Of a DNA stretch of 64,000 bases, positions 12,288 through 25,800 are shown piece after piece. The position numbers were made by a program, and so were the translations under genes. Numbering within the stretch: position 1 is the first letter of the stretch; each line of letters begins with the position of its first letter. Source of the DNA: Sesamum alatum (taxonomy: Eukaryota > Streptophyta > Magnoliopsida > Lamiales > Pedaliaceae); the NCBI GenBank assembly GCA_034509735.1, contig JACGWO010000012.1, positions 27,123,188 through 27,187,187 on the forward strand, given 5' to 3'. Under the pieces are notes generated by a model. The model had not been told where the DNA came from. It made no database searches and saw nothing but the letters and a program-made list of their open reading frames with translations.

Positions 12288-15119
12288 TTAGATGTTTGCT
12301 CCGAGTAAAGTCATGAGGAAGTTCTTATAATCTCCGGAAGTGTCATCAATGATGGCATTGTCCATGCTAGATTTGTAGGTGTTGAAATATTCTGCCCTGA
12401 CGCTCATCAAATCAATTTCGGCTCGACAGACGATAGCTCTGGTCAGTGAATCTTCGTCTGTCCCGAGTCCTACAACCGCCGTCTTTATAACCTGGACAGT
12501 CCAAAGCATAAAGATATGGTGATTTCAAAGAAAACTTCAAAACAATTGAGGCAGTTAAATGTAAGTCGTATTGCTTTTCAACAGACCAAAAGTGGGTGTT
12601 AGATTGCAAGGTATTTCCAGAATTTAGAGATATCAAGAGAGCAAAAAAAATCATAAAACTTTTGGTTTGTTCCAACTTAGAGATTCATAAGCACAAGTTT
12701 GTCGTTCAAACACTCTTAGTTTAAATTCAGCCAAAACTTATAATCACTAAAAATAATATTTTGTGACCCCCAAGTAAAATCGAGGTTATGAACATAAGTC
12801 GGAGATACTTTTTAATTACCTCAGCAAAGTGTTTCTCAGGGGAGTCTATGCACCAAACCACCACTTTCAAAACAGACTCCAGAATGCCCTTTCCGCAGGC
12901 CACAATCTCCTGTGAAATGGATTTCCAAGCTGTGAAAATCGAAACCAAACAAAGGAAGACGGTATTAATCAATCATCTGCAATAAAAAAAGCCAAACCTG
13001 GTCTATGGATTTCCCATAGTTGTTCTTATAACACAGAAAGGTTTGTATAAGCTGAAACTTATTCCTTGTGCTGAGTACTCGCACAACCTCATCATCGTCT
13101 AATTTCTTTGCTTCAATGGCCTTATGCAGTATAGCTGCCTCCTCATTGGCTATATCATCATCCACCACTGCTTTATCATATCTGTAGGAACTCACCAAAC
13201 TAACCAAGATCTGTTGATAGTTGGGTTCGATGTCAGACAACAAAAACAAAGACTGTGTTTTCATTTCTTTACAAAATACACAGTTCAGTGTGTTTTCCAG
13301 TTATCTTTGTTTATTTGCACTAATGCAAAATAAACAAAAAAATATTTAAAATGCCAAAAAACATACACCTATCTTTATCTTTCTCTTGCTATTTTCTGAA
13401 AATCTTAAAAATAGAACCAAACAAAGCCAAAGATTTTCCTTTCATCTGCAAACAGTATGAGTTATTATAATTCGAGAGATAATTACAGCAAAACTCCTAT
13501 AATATGTTTTGAAAATTTTCTTAACTTTTAAAAATTATGCTGTGCTCCATGCAACCATATTCGAGATTATGGATTCAACCCCAGAAGACCAGATGGGCAA
13601 GCAAATTTATATATAATATAAAAGTACATAAGCTGTAAAGAGTTGAGCAGAAGAACTAGAAAATGTGTGATTTAGTAATTTATATCTCTTGCTAAATTAA
13701 GGGTAAACTGCTATATACCTTTTGAACAGGAGGAGAGACGTTGGCTATGATGTCTTCTTCAAGCGAAGAGTGGAAAAGAGAGCAATAAGCTTGCCTTACG
13801 GCGACCAGATGGTGAGGTGATGAAGCACATGCTATCTCTACTATTACTTGCAATTGGATAATGCTTTTCTTTCTTGACTTTAATGCCTCATTTGCAAGCC
13901 TTGCATCTCTTTCAGCAGGATCATATGTCCATAAGATTACCGCTTTCTGTATTTCATAAAACATTAGAATCAACCATGCACCAAATGAATAAGGTCAAGA
14001 GTATTCTATCAGACACTAACACCTACAGAATGCTATTTTGCTTTCAGAAAAAAATCTGATCTGTTTGGGATTAATGTCAATTTCTACATATGTGCTTCCA
14101 AAATTGGGAAAATCAGTGCAAACTCTCTGAAATAAGTTTTATATCCAGAAAACCACTCAGCCGATATTAAGCAACTACAGACTTTTACCTATTTCTGGAT
14201 GAAATTACCCTTAAACTTCTCTTAGATTTTTTGTTTATGGTCTTCTTTTATCAAAGTTTGTTTTTTCAAAACTTTATTAGTTTATCTATAGTAAAAACTT
14301 CTAGAAAACTTAATTTATGAACTTTAGTTAATCATTTTGTTAAGTCAATTTAATTTTAGAAACTGAAATTGTCTCTTCTATAATCTTTACAGTGAAAGTT
14401 CAAAAAATTATATTTCTCAATGTATCATTAATAACAATCAATCTGAACAACCTTAACAAATTCTATCAAACCACTATCAAATTCACTAACTTTTTAATCC
14501 TGGAAGGCCGATCCAGGGTGATTTAACAAAAAATTAACTGTAGTTTTCTGGAACTAAAAGTTGATGGAATCCATAATCAAAACAACTAATTAACTGTTCT
14601 AAGTTCTTTCAATATAAAACTTTATTTGAAGAAATCTTTAGTAATTTTTTTACAAAATACACTGAAGTGAAAAATGCAGAAGGTAAATTCTTTAGAGGAA
14701 CCTCTTGCAATTCAAGAGAAGCAAAGCATAAAAATCTGGAGAATAATGTACGTACCCTAAAATCACCAGATAACTCAGAGATAAGACAATCAATAAGAGA
14801 CTTATTGTAAAGCTGCTGATACGTCTCTCTGATCTTCTTCCTCTGGCCTGCATTTCTGCGCCCCAAAATCCGTATTATTGCCTTCTCATCTGTTCCGAGT
14901 CCTATATACAAATCAAAACACATCATAACTGCCTCTATACCAAGCCATCCACACTGTAATCCTACACAGAGACGGAAGTCTGAGCAGTGCGTGTAGTGTG
15001 TGTAAACACCATAAACAAACAAACACGAAAAGAATTGGGGTACCCTGGAAAGCATTCTTGAGTCTTTCACAGTCTTCAACTGGAGACGGAACCACGTCTG
15101 GAATTCTGAGTGTCGCCAT
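12288..15119 (-). CDS. ANN5: Annexin D5-like
   Basis: Plant annexins bind acidic phospholipids with Ca2+ and act at the inner face of membranes. Six exons are all in phase: 15119-15044, 14901-14756, 13946-13719, 13210-12998, 12909-12820, 12491-12288, giving 318 residues, the normal plant annexin length. Repeat I has the type II Ca2+ site GLGTDEKA with its downstream acidic residue in SELSGDF; repeat IV has GLGTDEDS with DTSGDYKNF; repeats II and III lack the G-x-G-T motif, as usual in plants. Repeat III starts [12 protein letters not shown]. The N-terminus [20 protein letters not shown] is close to the D5/RJ4 group. The start is ATG at 15119; an upstream in-frame codon at 15131 is TTG. The gene is intact. 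The D5 subclass is inferred from similarity. Confidence 0.88.
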
Positions 15120-16015
15120 TTCTTCTTGCAATCTCCCCTTCTTCTTTCTTTTTTTGTTGAATTTATGTGAAAAAATTCAAAGGAAATTTACGTGAATTTG
15201 GGTTTTGAGTGTTTCGGTTTCGTTCTGAGTTTCATTATCAGTTTCTTAGTTTTAACTGTTTCCCCGGCAGGGGCTGGAGAAATGAGAGATTGCGGATTCA
15301 ATTCTTTTTGTCGTTGGACCTTTATGCCCCTTCCTTTTCTATTATTTCCTTCCAACTCCCTAAAGTCAATACTATTATTTATTTAGACTAAATTACTTAC
15401 AACCTGTTTTGTGGTTTCATCCAAGTTTTGTATTGAATTACCGACCTAAATTATAATTTTATATATTTGTGAAAAAAAAAAATATATATTTTATATAATA
15501 ATCTCCATTCAACATCAAAATTTAGCGTTCTTTTTTTATATAATAATGTCTGTTCAATATCAGATTTTTTTAGATTTTATAATTTTTTTCAAAAAAATCA
15601 ACAAGGTTAAATTTGTCATTTTCATCTTACTATCAAGGAATTATATGACTATAGCACATAACATGAGTATTCGTATCAAACAATGAGAGAGTATTTATAA
15701 TTATATCAAATTTTATAAGAGCTCGATTTAATTTACCCTATTACTTAAAGCTAGTTTTTTCTTTATTATTTTAGTTTTATTAAATTTAAAGTTACACTTT
15801 CAAAATCAAAGCACAAAGAAGAAAGAAACACAATAATAAATCTATAAATTTTTTGACTTGTTCTGTGTATTATCTTGTTGGACTTTATAATAATGATTAA
15901 TAATTAAAAGGGACCACCCACACTTTCATCTGACATAAATAATACACCACCACCACTACCACAAAATTTTTTATGTAACATGATTCACGTTTCTTTCTAT
16001 GTTTTACAAGGTAAG
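15120..16015. other. Upstream region of annexin D5-like
   Basis: The first ~250 bases are mixed composition and probably hold the promoter and leader. Beyond about 15400 the DNA is AT-rich and non-coding. No convincing TATA box can be placed. The rest has no recognisable feature apart from A/T runs. Confidence 0.35.
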
Positions 16016-16026
16016 ATGTTGTCGTG

Positions 16027-16301
16027 CAGCTGATGAGCCTTAACTTAGTTCACGAAGTTGAGGTCCTATGAATTTAGGTATTATGGGTTCGAACTCCTGT
16101 GTCGGTCGATGTTGTTTTTATTGTACAGTGGGGTTATTATTTATTATTGTAATAATTTGGTGTTAGTTTATGTGATATTGTTGATGTGATTGTTTGTAAT
16201 TCTCTCTGTTTGAAATTGATAGCCGACGGGACAGAATGTAATCACTTTACTTGTGATTAATAAAATTTATCACTTTCAATTTTTTTTTTTAAAAAAAAGA
16301 A
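16027..16301 (+). mobile_element. tRNA-related SINE with target-site duplication
   Basis: It contains a pol III B-box (GGTTCGAACTCC at about 16086-16097), a body shared with the copy at 23735-24014 (GTGTTAGTTTATGTGATATT; GAATGTAATCACTTTACTT; GATTAATAAAATT) and a T/A-rich tail. It is flanked by the exact 11-bp repeat ATGTTGTCGTG (16016-16026 and 16302-16312), as expected of target-primed insertion. A-box similarity around GATGAGCCTTAACTTAGTT is weak. Confidence 0.75.
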
Positions 16302-16429
16302 ATGTTGTCGTGTGATACTTTTCTCACTTCTTTTCCAGCTAAGCAATTGATTGCATGATCAGGAGAGTCTGTTTGATTAGAAAAAAACAATATGATAACA
16401 ACATGATAATGGGCCATTAAGAGTTTGAT

Positions 16430-16760
16430 GGTGTAGGATTTGGGAGATAATTAGTCTACGCACGATAATTCAAAATGACGGTGCGAGGCACACGAACTTC
16501 TTCCAAAAGTAGAGAAATAAGTTTCTATAAAACGAACATCATAATTTAACAAAGGATCTCACCCCCTATTTATAGTAAGTGACAAGGGGTGAAAATACAA
16601 TATTCCCCCTCAACCGCCTCCCATCCGGCGACCGAGATTCAATCAGTGAGGGTGCCTTGGTAAATTGCCATCACCCCACTACTTCTATAACTTCCCCTAA
16701 TAACCGCTATGGCACTATCATAAATTTATTTACAATTCGATAGTACTATCAGATATAAAT
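16430..16760. other. Possible LTR fragment
   Basis: A block less AT-rich than its surroundings, with CACCCCCTATTTATAGTAAG resembling the TATA region of a plant LTR, followed by a C-rich tract. No partner LTR, primer site or duplication was found, so this is only a suggestion. Confidence 0.25.
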
Positions 16761-17004
16761 AAAGATTAATTTAATTTTGGATCTTGCTAGAAGAGAGAAC
16801 ACCTGTCACCTTAAACATTAAGTCAAAGGTACAATATAATAAAAATAAATAAATTAAGTTGAAGCTATAGAAGTTTCTGCACCAAATTTACACATTATTG
16901 TCTGAAAAACATATTAATTAATTAAAAGTGGATGTGGCTTTTGAATTATTTTAATTGATAAAGTAAGTAGTTTCAGGGAGGGAGATCCATTCTAGAAAAT
17001 AAAA

Positions 17005-17283
17005 CGAATAATTATACTTACACTGTTTGATCTAGAGTATGTTTACTGAAACCACTCTTATTTTGTGTATAATTACGAAAATTATTTTTTAATAGTAAAA
17101 AAATAAGGATAATTTGTTTAATGATGGTGATATTTTTGGACGGTCTATGTGTACGTTTTCAAAAATTAGAATGGTTTGTGTAAATGATGTTTTGTTTTCA
17201 ATGGGTACATGTATAATTATTCAAAAGGCATTGATGGTTTGTATACACAAACCACATGTTAGGAGCGTAAATGTAATTATTCC
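17005..17283. mobile_element. Short inverted-repeat MITE, 279 bp
   Basis: The ends are inverted repeats: left CGAATAATTATACTTACAC, right (reverse complement) GGAATAATTACATTTACGC. An exact 9-bp duplication AAAATAAAA (16996-17004 and 17284-17292) flanks it. The duplication is A-rich, so chance is a little more likely than for the others. A 9-bp duplication points to Mutator-type mobilisation. Confidence 0.7.
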
Positions 17284-17292
17284 AAAATAAAA

Positions 17293-19150
17293 TATCTTTT
17301 TTTCTTTTATGACCTTTTGCAAAAGGCACATGGGATTAAGAAGGTGTTTGGGTGAGTTTGTAAGCTTTTCAAAGCATATTATAAGATGTTGAAAAGTATG
17401 ATAATTCTTTTTTTTTTTTTTTAAGAAAAGAGCTTATAAGATCTGAGAATAAGTACGCTCCTTTAGGAAGAAGTATTGAGTTTTTACTTAATTTTAAAAT
17501 GTTAATAAAAAAACTTATTCATCTTTTTTGATCATATTAACTACAACGTTGCAATGACTAATATTTTATAAACTCCATAATCTTATTACATCCAAATATT
17601 TCAAGAGTTTAATTAAAAAATAAAATCTAAGATGTTATGAATAAGCTTAGTCAAACACCCTCTAAATAGGTATTATTATGGAGTAAATTTATCGAATCCC
17701 AGGTATTATGTCTAATCACACAAATATCTATTGCCCTTTGTAAAATTACAAGTACACCCCTTAAAGCGATGTTAGTGTGATGTACTTTTATATAAAATTT
17801 TATCACTAAATAGGAGGTATATTTGTAATTACAATTACAATTTCAATAAATATGATTGTAATTTAGAAAATAATAAAAGTATTTATACAATTAGATCTGA
17901 CCTAAAAAAATATCATTGTAATTATATGCTTATATGTAACATAAAGAAGCCATATTAGTTCACACCAAAAAGCATACTTGTGCGAATTAAGTAGAATTTT
18001 TTGGAAATATCGACTTTAGATGTTTGGAGAATATAATCTTCATTTTTTTTCATAATTTATTGGTCATAATAATTTATCGCACTAGATGTGGAGGGCCTAT
18101 TATTCACATTCCAATGTCCCTTTGCAGCTGGCAACATAAATAATTACTATATATCGAATTAAATTAACCACTTTTTTTAATTAAATACTATTCGAAGTTG
18201 GTGATATTAATATATATCTATTTAATTAAAGATTGAGAATTGATTATACATAGGTAGGTCGATGTGTACGTAGTGTGAAAAGTTATTCTTATAATTAAAT
18301 ATTGTTAAAAGTATAAAACGTGCTTAGTTGTTGAGCAGCTGTTATAGTCCACTATAGATAGATGGAGATGTTTTGCGTGGGGTTTGCATTTATTTTTGAA
18401 TTTTAATGTTGGATTGAGATATAAAAACTTAAGTATCAAAATTGATGAAGTCGGGATTATGGGATACTCAAATGTTTTAATGACTAGCTTATAGAATCAA
18501 AAGTAAAATTATCCCATTTTCGTCAACTCAAAGTATATCGTCTGTGATTATTTGTGATTTTCATCTCATCTCAATGAGGGGAAAAAAATAGAAAGGGGTC
18601 ATTTACCTTTCTGGATGAAAAAAGTAGTGGATACGGTCTGTTGGGATAAAAACGTCGAATATGATAAATTTATCATTGCTATCAAGTAAAGTAAATGTTG
18701 ATTTTTACATCTTTTTTGTGGGGTGCATTTACATTGTAAGATAATTGTTGTGTATTAGATGTCAATTACCTAGAATACCCTTTAAGTTATTCATTGTAGA
18801 TTTTGACTTACAATAAAAAGACATAAATTATTTTGCACGGTCCTTTATTAATTTAAATAAAATTCAATTATATATAAAAATAGAAGATAAACAATCTTTT
18901 AATCTTAATAATTGTAAATAATTTATACAAGTATGGTAACTTTTTAATTTAAATATAATTTAGTAGCTAATTTTATTAATATATTAATTAAATAATTTAA
19001 TTATTAAAATATGTAATTTTATAGAGAGATACAAGTACATAAAAAAATTAATAAAATAATTTAAATTTAAATAAAAAATTTAATATAAATAAAAAAAAAT
19101 ATGGTGTATATGTATAACTTTCTGTCAAAAAGCAGGGTAACAAACGTAAT
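17293..19150. other. Intergenic AT-rich DNA between annexins
   Basis: No gene is supported. The stretch is rich in A/T runs with scattered words such as TAATTATTTGTAATTA typical of worn MITEs (for example 17700-17900), but I cannot set ends or duplications. Confidence 0.3.
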
Positions 19151-19154
19151 TGAA

Positions 19155-19330
19155 CCTGAGCTTCAAAAATTGAGTCACTCTTAGTCTAGTGATCAAAATT
19201 AAGATTTCATTATTAAATTTGAGATAATGGGTTCAAATTCCATCAGAGTGTGGGTATTTATTTTCTTTTATATGAGTATATATGTAATTTATAGTCTCAC
19301 TTTATATAAATTTTTTGTAATTTATTTCAT
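19155..19330 (+). mobile_element. Possible tRNA-derived SINE fragment
   Basis: TTAGTCTAGTGATCAA (A-box-like) followed about 45 bases later by GGGTTCAAATTCC (B-box-like) is the spacing of a pol III promoter in tRNA-derived SINEs. The tail is T/A-rich. No clear target duplication was found. Confidence 0.45.
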
Positions 19331-20234
19331 TGTATTGCTTAATTTTTTGAAATATTAATGTAATTATTCATGGTTTTTAAATCAGCACGTTTGTCACGGC
19401 AGATGAAAAGGTCTAAGGTTGGAGAATTCGTATCCAAATCATTGTTGATTGTTTATGTAAGAAAGTCAGCACCAATTAATCAAAGTGTTGGGGTCATAAA
19501 ACGTGTTTTCAATAAATAAAAGAAACAGAATCGTGCCTTGAGATATGATGCAAAACCTTAAGGGCTAAGAATTGACAATTATTAAGAATTCGCACTGTTG
19601 GTTAATAAAGTAATTATGTCCTTAATCAAGTCATAATTATGTGTACTTAATTTGTTTTATTGTGAATCAGATGCCACTAAATGGAGACACGTTTGTTTCT
19701 TGACATTGTCATTAAGAATCATAGGCATATCTTTTGGTATAAAGAGAAAGCGACATATCATGAGTTTATAATAATCTGGACACGGACTTCAAGCTGACAT
19801 GTCCGAACAGATAAATTATAACTATCTATTTTCAGGTTTGATATAATTACAAATATTTTATATTTTTTGAAAAATTATAAATACCCTTTAAGATTTGTAA
19901 CCGTCTAACAAATAACTCATTTTCATTAATTTTTATGAATTAACGGATCAAAATACCACATATCATGAGTCTGCAATAATCTGGACACGAACTTGAAGGT
20001 AACATGTCCACACAATAAATAATAATATACTTACATGGGATATTAATTTAAATTCGTTCACTAATTATAATAAAAGGGTAACTTATAAAGAGGTTCACAC
20101 GAGGTTTGCAGCAATTATACACTCCCTTACTATTTGAAAAATTATAAATATTTTTTTAGAATTAACGATCTTATAACTAATACCTCCAATGGGCTGCCAC
20201 TAAAGAGTATTTGTTAGACGATCATTAATTTCTA

Positions 20235-20661
20235 GGGTAAATTACATCGACCTCCCCTGAGGTTTGACATAATTACAAATATCCCCTCATTATTTGAAAA
20301 GTTACAAATACCCCCCTGAGATTTACATTTTTTAACCAAATGCCTTAAATTGACCATTTTGCCCTTGAATTTTTTATTAAAATTGTAGAAAAATCAGGCG
20401 AGATAAATTACATTATTGCTCCTCTGTGGAAAATACTTAACAAACTTCTCCCTGCGCATTGTAGTCCAATTTTTTTAAAAAATTAAATAAAAAATAATCC
20501 AGTGTATAAGGGCATTTTGATCAGTTCATCCATAAAAATATATGAAAATGGGTTATTTGTTAGATAGTTACAAACCTCGGGGAAGTATTTGTAATTTTTC
20601 AAATAACGATGGGGTATTTGTAATTATGCCAAATCTCATGGGAAGTAGTTGTAATATACCC
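20235..20661. mobile_element. GGGTAAATTA-family MITE, copy 1 (427 bp)
   Basis: The left end GGGTAAATTACATCGACC and the reverse-complemented right end GGGTATATTACAACTACT are inverted repeats extending over 100 bp (shared TTTGACATAATTACAAAT). The 9-bp flanks TAATTTCTA (20226-20234) and TAATTTTTA (20662-20670) match at 8 of 9. The interior matches the copy at 26510-26925 nearly end to end (GACCATTTTGCCC; GCATTGTAGTCCAA). Related but partial pieces lie just upstream at about 19820-19960 and 20075-20225. Confidence 0.85.
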
Positions 20662-20955
20662 TAATTTTTATGAAGTATTTGTAATTTTTCAAACAATAAA
20701 AGTATTTTAAAATTATGATAAATATTATGAGATCTCTTTATAATGTATCTTAATTAAAATATATAATAAAGTAGAAGTGAATTAAAAAATGAGTATGTAA
20801 CATCAAGCTTAGCTGTGTGGATAAGAAATATTATGACCCACATTTTCAACATCACATTTATCACACTAGATGCCTACGTCTAACGTTTACACTGCCTCCA
20901 ATCTCCAATTCCAACTGAGCAGGTGGCCTCATTTTCCTGTCTCTAATACTATTTA

Positions 20956-21495
20956 AAAATAATTGCATCACCATTCATTAAAATTTGGTATAATAATACG
21001 TAAATTTTTGTAATTTGAAAAATTATAGTAGTATTATTGATATTTATTTTTATTTGATAGAGAGATTAATAAGTTAGTCAAAATTTATAGAATTTGTGTT
21101 ATTAGCATAAAGTTGAATGAAAATTGATATTTACTCATGATTGACTTATTATTAGCTTATTATATGTCCAACAACTTTTTTTTACCAAACTACCCTTATG
21201 ATGGTGAAGATGTACTACTTCACATGCATTAACGCGTGTGAAGATGTATATGAATAACTTGATCAGAAAATATTTGTTTGACTTACAATAAGTCGGTAAT
21301 AAGTCAATTGGAGACAAATATAAATTTCTGTTCAGGTTTTTTTGCTAATATCAGCAAATTTGGTGAGTTTGGCTGACAAATGGATCTATTTGTTGGACGA
21401 AAACAAACGTTAAGAGTATGAAATGTAATTTTTTAAACTTCATGGATCAACGTGTAATTACATCAAATCTCTGAAGAGAACGGTGTAATTATCCC
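20956..21495. mobile_element. GGGATAATTACAC-family MITE, copy 1 (540 bp)
   Basis: An exact 9-bp duplication TACTATTTA flanks the element (20947-20955 and 21496-21504). The right end (reverse complement) begins GGGATAATTACACCG; the left end AAAATAATTGCATCACC is a worn copy. The interior matches the element at about 34073-34601 (AACTACCCTTATGATGGTGA; TTGTTTGACTTACAATAAGT). No transposase is encoded. Confidence 0.8.
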
Positions 21496-21504
21496 TACTA
21501 TTTA

Positions 21505-22750
21505 TTAAGTGTGTGGGTTTAAAATAACTGAATTTAGTTATCAAAAATACCTTCAAATTTTTAAGATAAAATAACTACCTCTTTTATCACTTGATTTTAT
21601 CAATTTCTATTGATATACATTTAAAGTTAAAATATTTTACAAGTTATAATAAATTTTAATTTTATTTTTTTCCTTTTGTCGTTCAATTAGACAACTACAA
21701 TAAAAAATTAAATTATACACATATAGTGTACTCTGCCCGCTGATATTAATTTATGCTCATTGACTGACTTAGTCAGCTTATTCCCATAGAAGATAATAAT
21801 ATTCAGAATAAGATTAATTATTTTCAACCCAAACGATAAAGTAAATTTATCATTTTTTATTATATGCAAAGAAAAATCAAATGGAAGCTTCTTAATGCTT
21901 GTCTTACCAAATACGTATTTGTTTAACTTCGATTGATAATATGATTTACTATAATTTTTAAATTATAATTATTTATATATAGAGAATAATAATTTTTTTT
22001 ACTGAGTACTTTCCATCACTTCACTTAATAAAAAGCACAATACGATTATGTGAAAAGAAAGACATGATTTTTTTCTTGTTTGGCTAGAACAAATATTAAG
22101 ATATTTATATGATCACCATATATTTTATTCGAGAATTATTATTTAATATTATTTTATTGAGGAAAATGAAATAGCATAGTGCCTATATTATTAAATCTGA
22201 ATTGTTCACATTTTACCCATAAATTACTGGTACAACAGTAAACAAGTTGGATTCGAAAAATTTCTTACAAATGTGTAGGATTCGATACGTTATAGTCGCA
22301 TTTATTAAAAAGGGTTTAATTCTTTCGCTCCACTGCCCGAACAAAACTAGTTACATTTTTAAGAACAGGTGAAAAATGAAAAAATAGAAAAAAGAATTGT
22401 TCATACATTACTATCTCATAAATATGTCAATGAATTGTAATTTTTTTCCTTTTTGTATTTCCAATTAAACAGTTATATATACAAGCCTTGTCATTTCCCT
22501 TGACTTAATTGATAATTAAGAATAATTAATTTATAACACCCTTAAATATTTTACTTCTTCTCTCATCAGGTTGAATGAGTAACTGAGAGAGTCATTATTG
22601 TAATACATAAGACAAATTAATCAAATTTATTACAAGAAGAAAAAGGGGACTTGACTGCCATATCTCCATTACCTTGGGGTGTTTTGGTCTTTGCAGCCAT
22701 TTAATGGGCCAGCTTACACGACTGAAATACCTAAAATACCCTCGCAACCT
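21505..22750. other. Upstream region of annexin D4-like
   Basis: AT-rich non-coding DNA with no recognisable gene. The last 150 bases before 22850 are less AT-rich and hold the core promoter. Confidence 0.35.
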
Positions 22751-22752
22751 GG

Positions 22753-22759
22753 TATAAAT
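22753..22759 (+). promoter_or_regulatory. TATA box of annexin D4-like
   Basis: TATAAAT in a GC-flanked context (CCTGGTATAAATCCGG), about 95 bases before the ATG at 22854. Spacing and context fit a plant TATA promoter with a leader of roughly 60 bases. Confidence 0.6.
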
Positions 22760-22853
22760 CCGGCATTGCCAATTCATTGTCCTTGAGACGAAACGGAAAA
22801 GATCGCCCAAAGTTCTCTCAAAAGTAAACAAACAGACGACAAAAGTTTGAGCA

Positions 22854-25800
22854 ATGGCAGCGTCAGACGACGTCGGATCTCTCGCCAGAGCTTTCTCAGG
22901 TTATTTCTCATTTTTCACTATTTATTTTCCTCCAATTCTCGCAAATATCTGTAAAAAATAATAATTAATTCCATAGTTTTGCATGAATATTCTCAAATAG
23001 TTACACCATCGCTTTTGCCATTTTGTAGAGTTAGTTTCTGCACTATATTTCTGTAAACAACGGTGTGAAATGAAACTTTAAGTTATTACCGCTCTCATTA
23101 TATTCACATGGTCTTATTATGAGCAAAATATTACTATTTATCATAGTTATTAACTATAGACAAAATATTTAGCATTCTCAAAAGCTAAAATTAACATTGT
23201 GGTCCCGCAAGGTAAACAATGGTATGTAATGTTGTGTCCAGCGAGGACAACCTATGGTTGGTATAAGACTTCTCTGTAGGAGGTTTCGTATTCGAATGCG
23301 TGTGTTGAGTGTGCGAATGTAAAAGAACAAAAAAAAAAACAAAAATAAACAAAACTGTTGTGTATCTTGGTCCGTATGTGACAGTCCTATATTTGGCATA
23401 ACTTTCTTATGGAAGGTCTCGTGTACAAATTTTAGATGTGTATATTGCATCAGTATTTGAAAAAAAAAATAAAAATTTGTTCAAACTTTGGTCCCTGGAG
23501 GCTGAGACAACCCAACGTATGTGTTGGGTGAGTGAGTATAAGGAAAAAAAAAAAAAAAAAAAAGGTTGTTTGAACAACTTGATTATTATTATTATCTACG
23601 ATTGTTTAAGTTGTGATCATAATAAAAGGTCATATTTAGTTATATAAGATGGTACTGCCAAATCGAACTATTGCTAACAAGTTAGCAACGTCGGATACGG
23701 ATTATGCGACAAATTTACGAGACAAACTCTCCAATTCTGGATGATGGTGGCCGAGGAGGCTTTGCTATTGGCGAGCTGAGCCCATAATCCTAGAGTCATA
23801 GGTTCGAACTCCTACATGGGTTGACGTTATTCTACCGTATAGTAGAATATTTTGTTGCTGTAATAGCTAGGTGTTAGTTTATGTGATATTAATGATTTGA
23901 TTGTTTATAATTGTCTCTCTTCGACATTGATAGCTGACATGATTGAATGTAATCACTTTACTTTCGATTAATAAAATTCATCGTTTCTAATTCAAAAACA
24001 AAAAAAAAAAAAAATAGACGATTGTTGTAATTATTGAGGGACATATCATCTTAATCAGTCTCTACTAATCAAAATTCATAGAAATATAATGTATAAATTA
24101 CTAATTTTGATATTTATGACATAAAAATTTCAGGTCTTGGTGTGGATGAGCAGGCGTTGATCTCCATTCTGGGGAAGTGGCATCCGGAGCAGAGGCAACA
24201 TTTCAGGAAAGGCACCCGCGATTTCTTCATTGAAGATGAACGCCAATTTGAGAGGTGGAACGATCGCCATATCTTGCAGCTCCGCCACGAGTTTTTACGT
24301 CTCAAGGTACCTACTTACCTTCTTCCATTTTAATTTCACTGGCTGTCGTTGTGGTAAGTCATCCTTGCGTACATATAATAAATAATTTTTTCACATTTTT
24401 AAATATATTATAAATAAAAATAAAATATATTAATTGGACAGTTAAGTTAATATAAAATTTGAGAAATTGAATAAGTTGGTTATCTTATGAGATCATAAAA
24501 AATTAGTGCAGTACTATCAAAATCTCAACTTTGTGCCTATAACACCTCTTTTCTATAATAGTATAGATATTAATTATGTATATCTGTATATATGAATATT
24601 TCTCATAACTTTGATTTGATAAATTTGAGTAAAGGAATATTCCGTTCAACATGTATTATATGGTTACATTGTAATAAATGAAAGGGCAAAAGAGTCTACG
24701 ACTTTACAGTTGACTGTTGACTTAGAATATTTTATAAGCTTATACATCTATAAGATATTTTTTGAGCTTATAAGATTTTAATTTTATTTGAATAAACTGT
24801 TAAAGTGTTACAAAATAAGAATAGAGAGTTTAAAAGATGTTAGTAATAATAATTTTGTAATTAAGTTCAAGAAAAATTGAAACTAACTGTTAAAATTCTG
24901 AAAATATTTAGGAACTTCTACTTTTTCTTGAAGAAGCTTATGAGCTCCTAATATCCTATAAGCTCTCAAATATTTTCACCCTTTAAAACATGATAAATTA
25001 TTATTTCAGGATGCAATCGTGATGTGGACCATGCATCCATGGGAGAGAGATGCCCGACTGTTGAAAGAGGCGTTGTACAAAGGGCCTCGATACAATGTAC
25101 TTGTAGAAATCGCGTGTACCAGATCGTCCGAGGAACTGTTGGGCGCACGAAAAGCCTATCACTCCCTCTTCGATCACTCAATCGAGGAAGACGTCGCGTT
25201 CCACGTCCACGCCCCGAGAAAGAGGTTCCCACCAATTTGACTTCCCCACTTTATATTCTTGAAAAATACTTCAAATTTATAGAAATTATATACTTCACTA
25301 CTAATAACTAAAAAAAGTGTAGAAAAGAATTAGAACAAAAGCTTTAACTATGGTTTTGTGTGTTGGGCAGCTTTTGGTTGCACTTTTGAGTTCTTACAGA
25401 TATGAAGGCCCAAAAGTGAATGAAGAGACTGCCAAATTAGAGGCCAAGATCCTCTCAGATGTCATAAGGAAGAATGGTCTTAAAGAAGACAAGGATGTTG
25501 TGATTAGGATATTATCCACTAGGAGCAAGCTCCATCTCAAGGCCATTTACAACCATTACAAGGCCATTACAGGCAACTACTTAGACGAGGTACGAATCTA
25601 ACAACGCCTGTTCTGAACGTGAAAACTTAAGTATTGACCATGATTAAGTCAGAGTATTGTTTTCGTAGTTTCTGAATTATCTTCGTCGTTGTTTATGTGA
25701 AAGGATCTTGAGGGAGACACGCGTCTGAAAGAGACCGTTCAATGCTTATGCACACCTGAAAAGTACTTTAGCCAGGTGAGATTAAATTTTCGCGCCCTTA

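Noticed and set aside
13540..13600. GGATTCAACCCC box-B-like word in annexin D5-like intron 3
   Set aside because: There is no A-box at the right distance, no tail and no duplication; not enough for a SINE or tRNA call.
23438..23647. 69-residue open frame in annexin D4-like intron 1
   Set aside because: It includes a poly-Lys run from an A tract and lies in SINE-like sequence.
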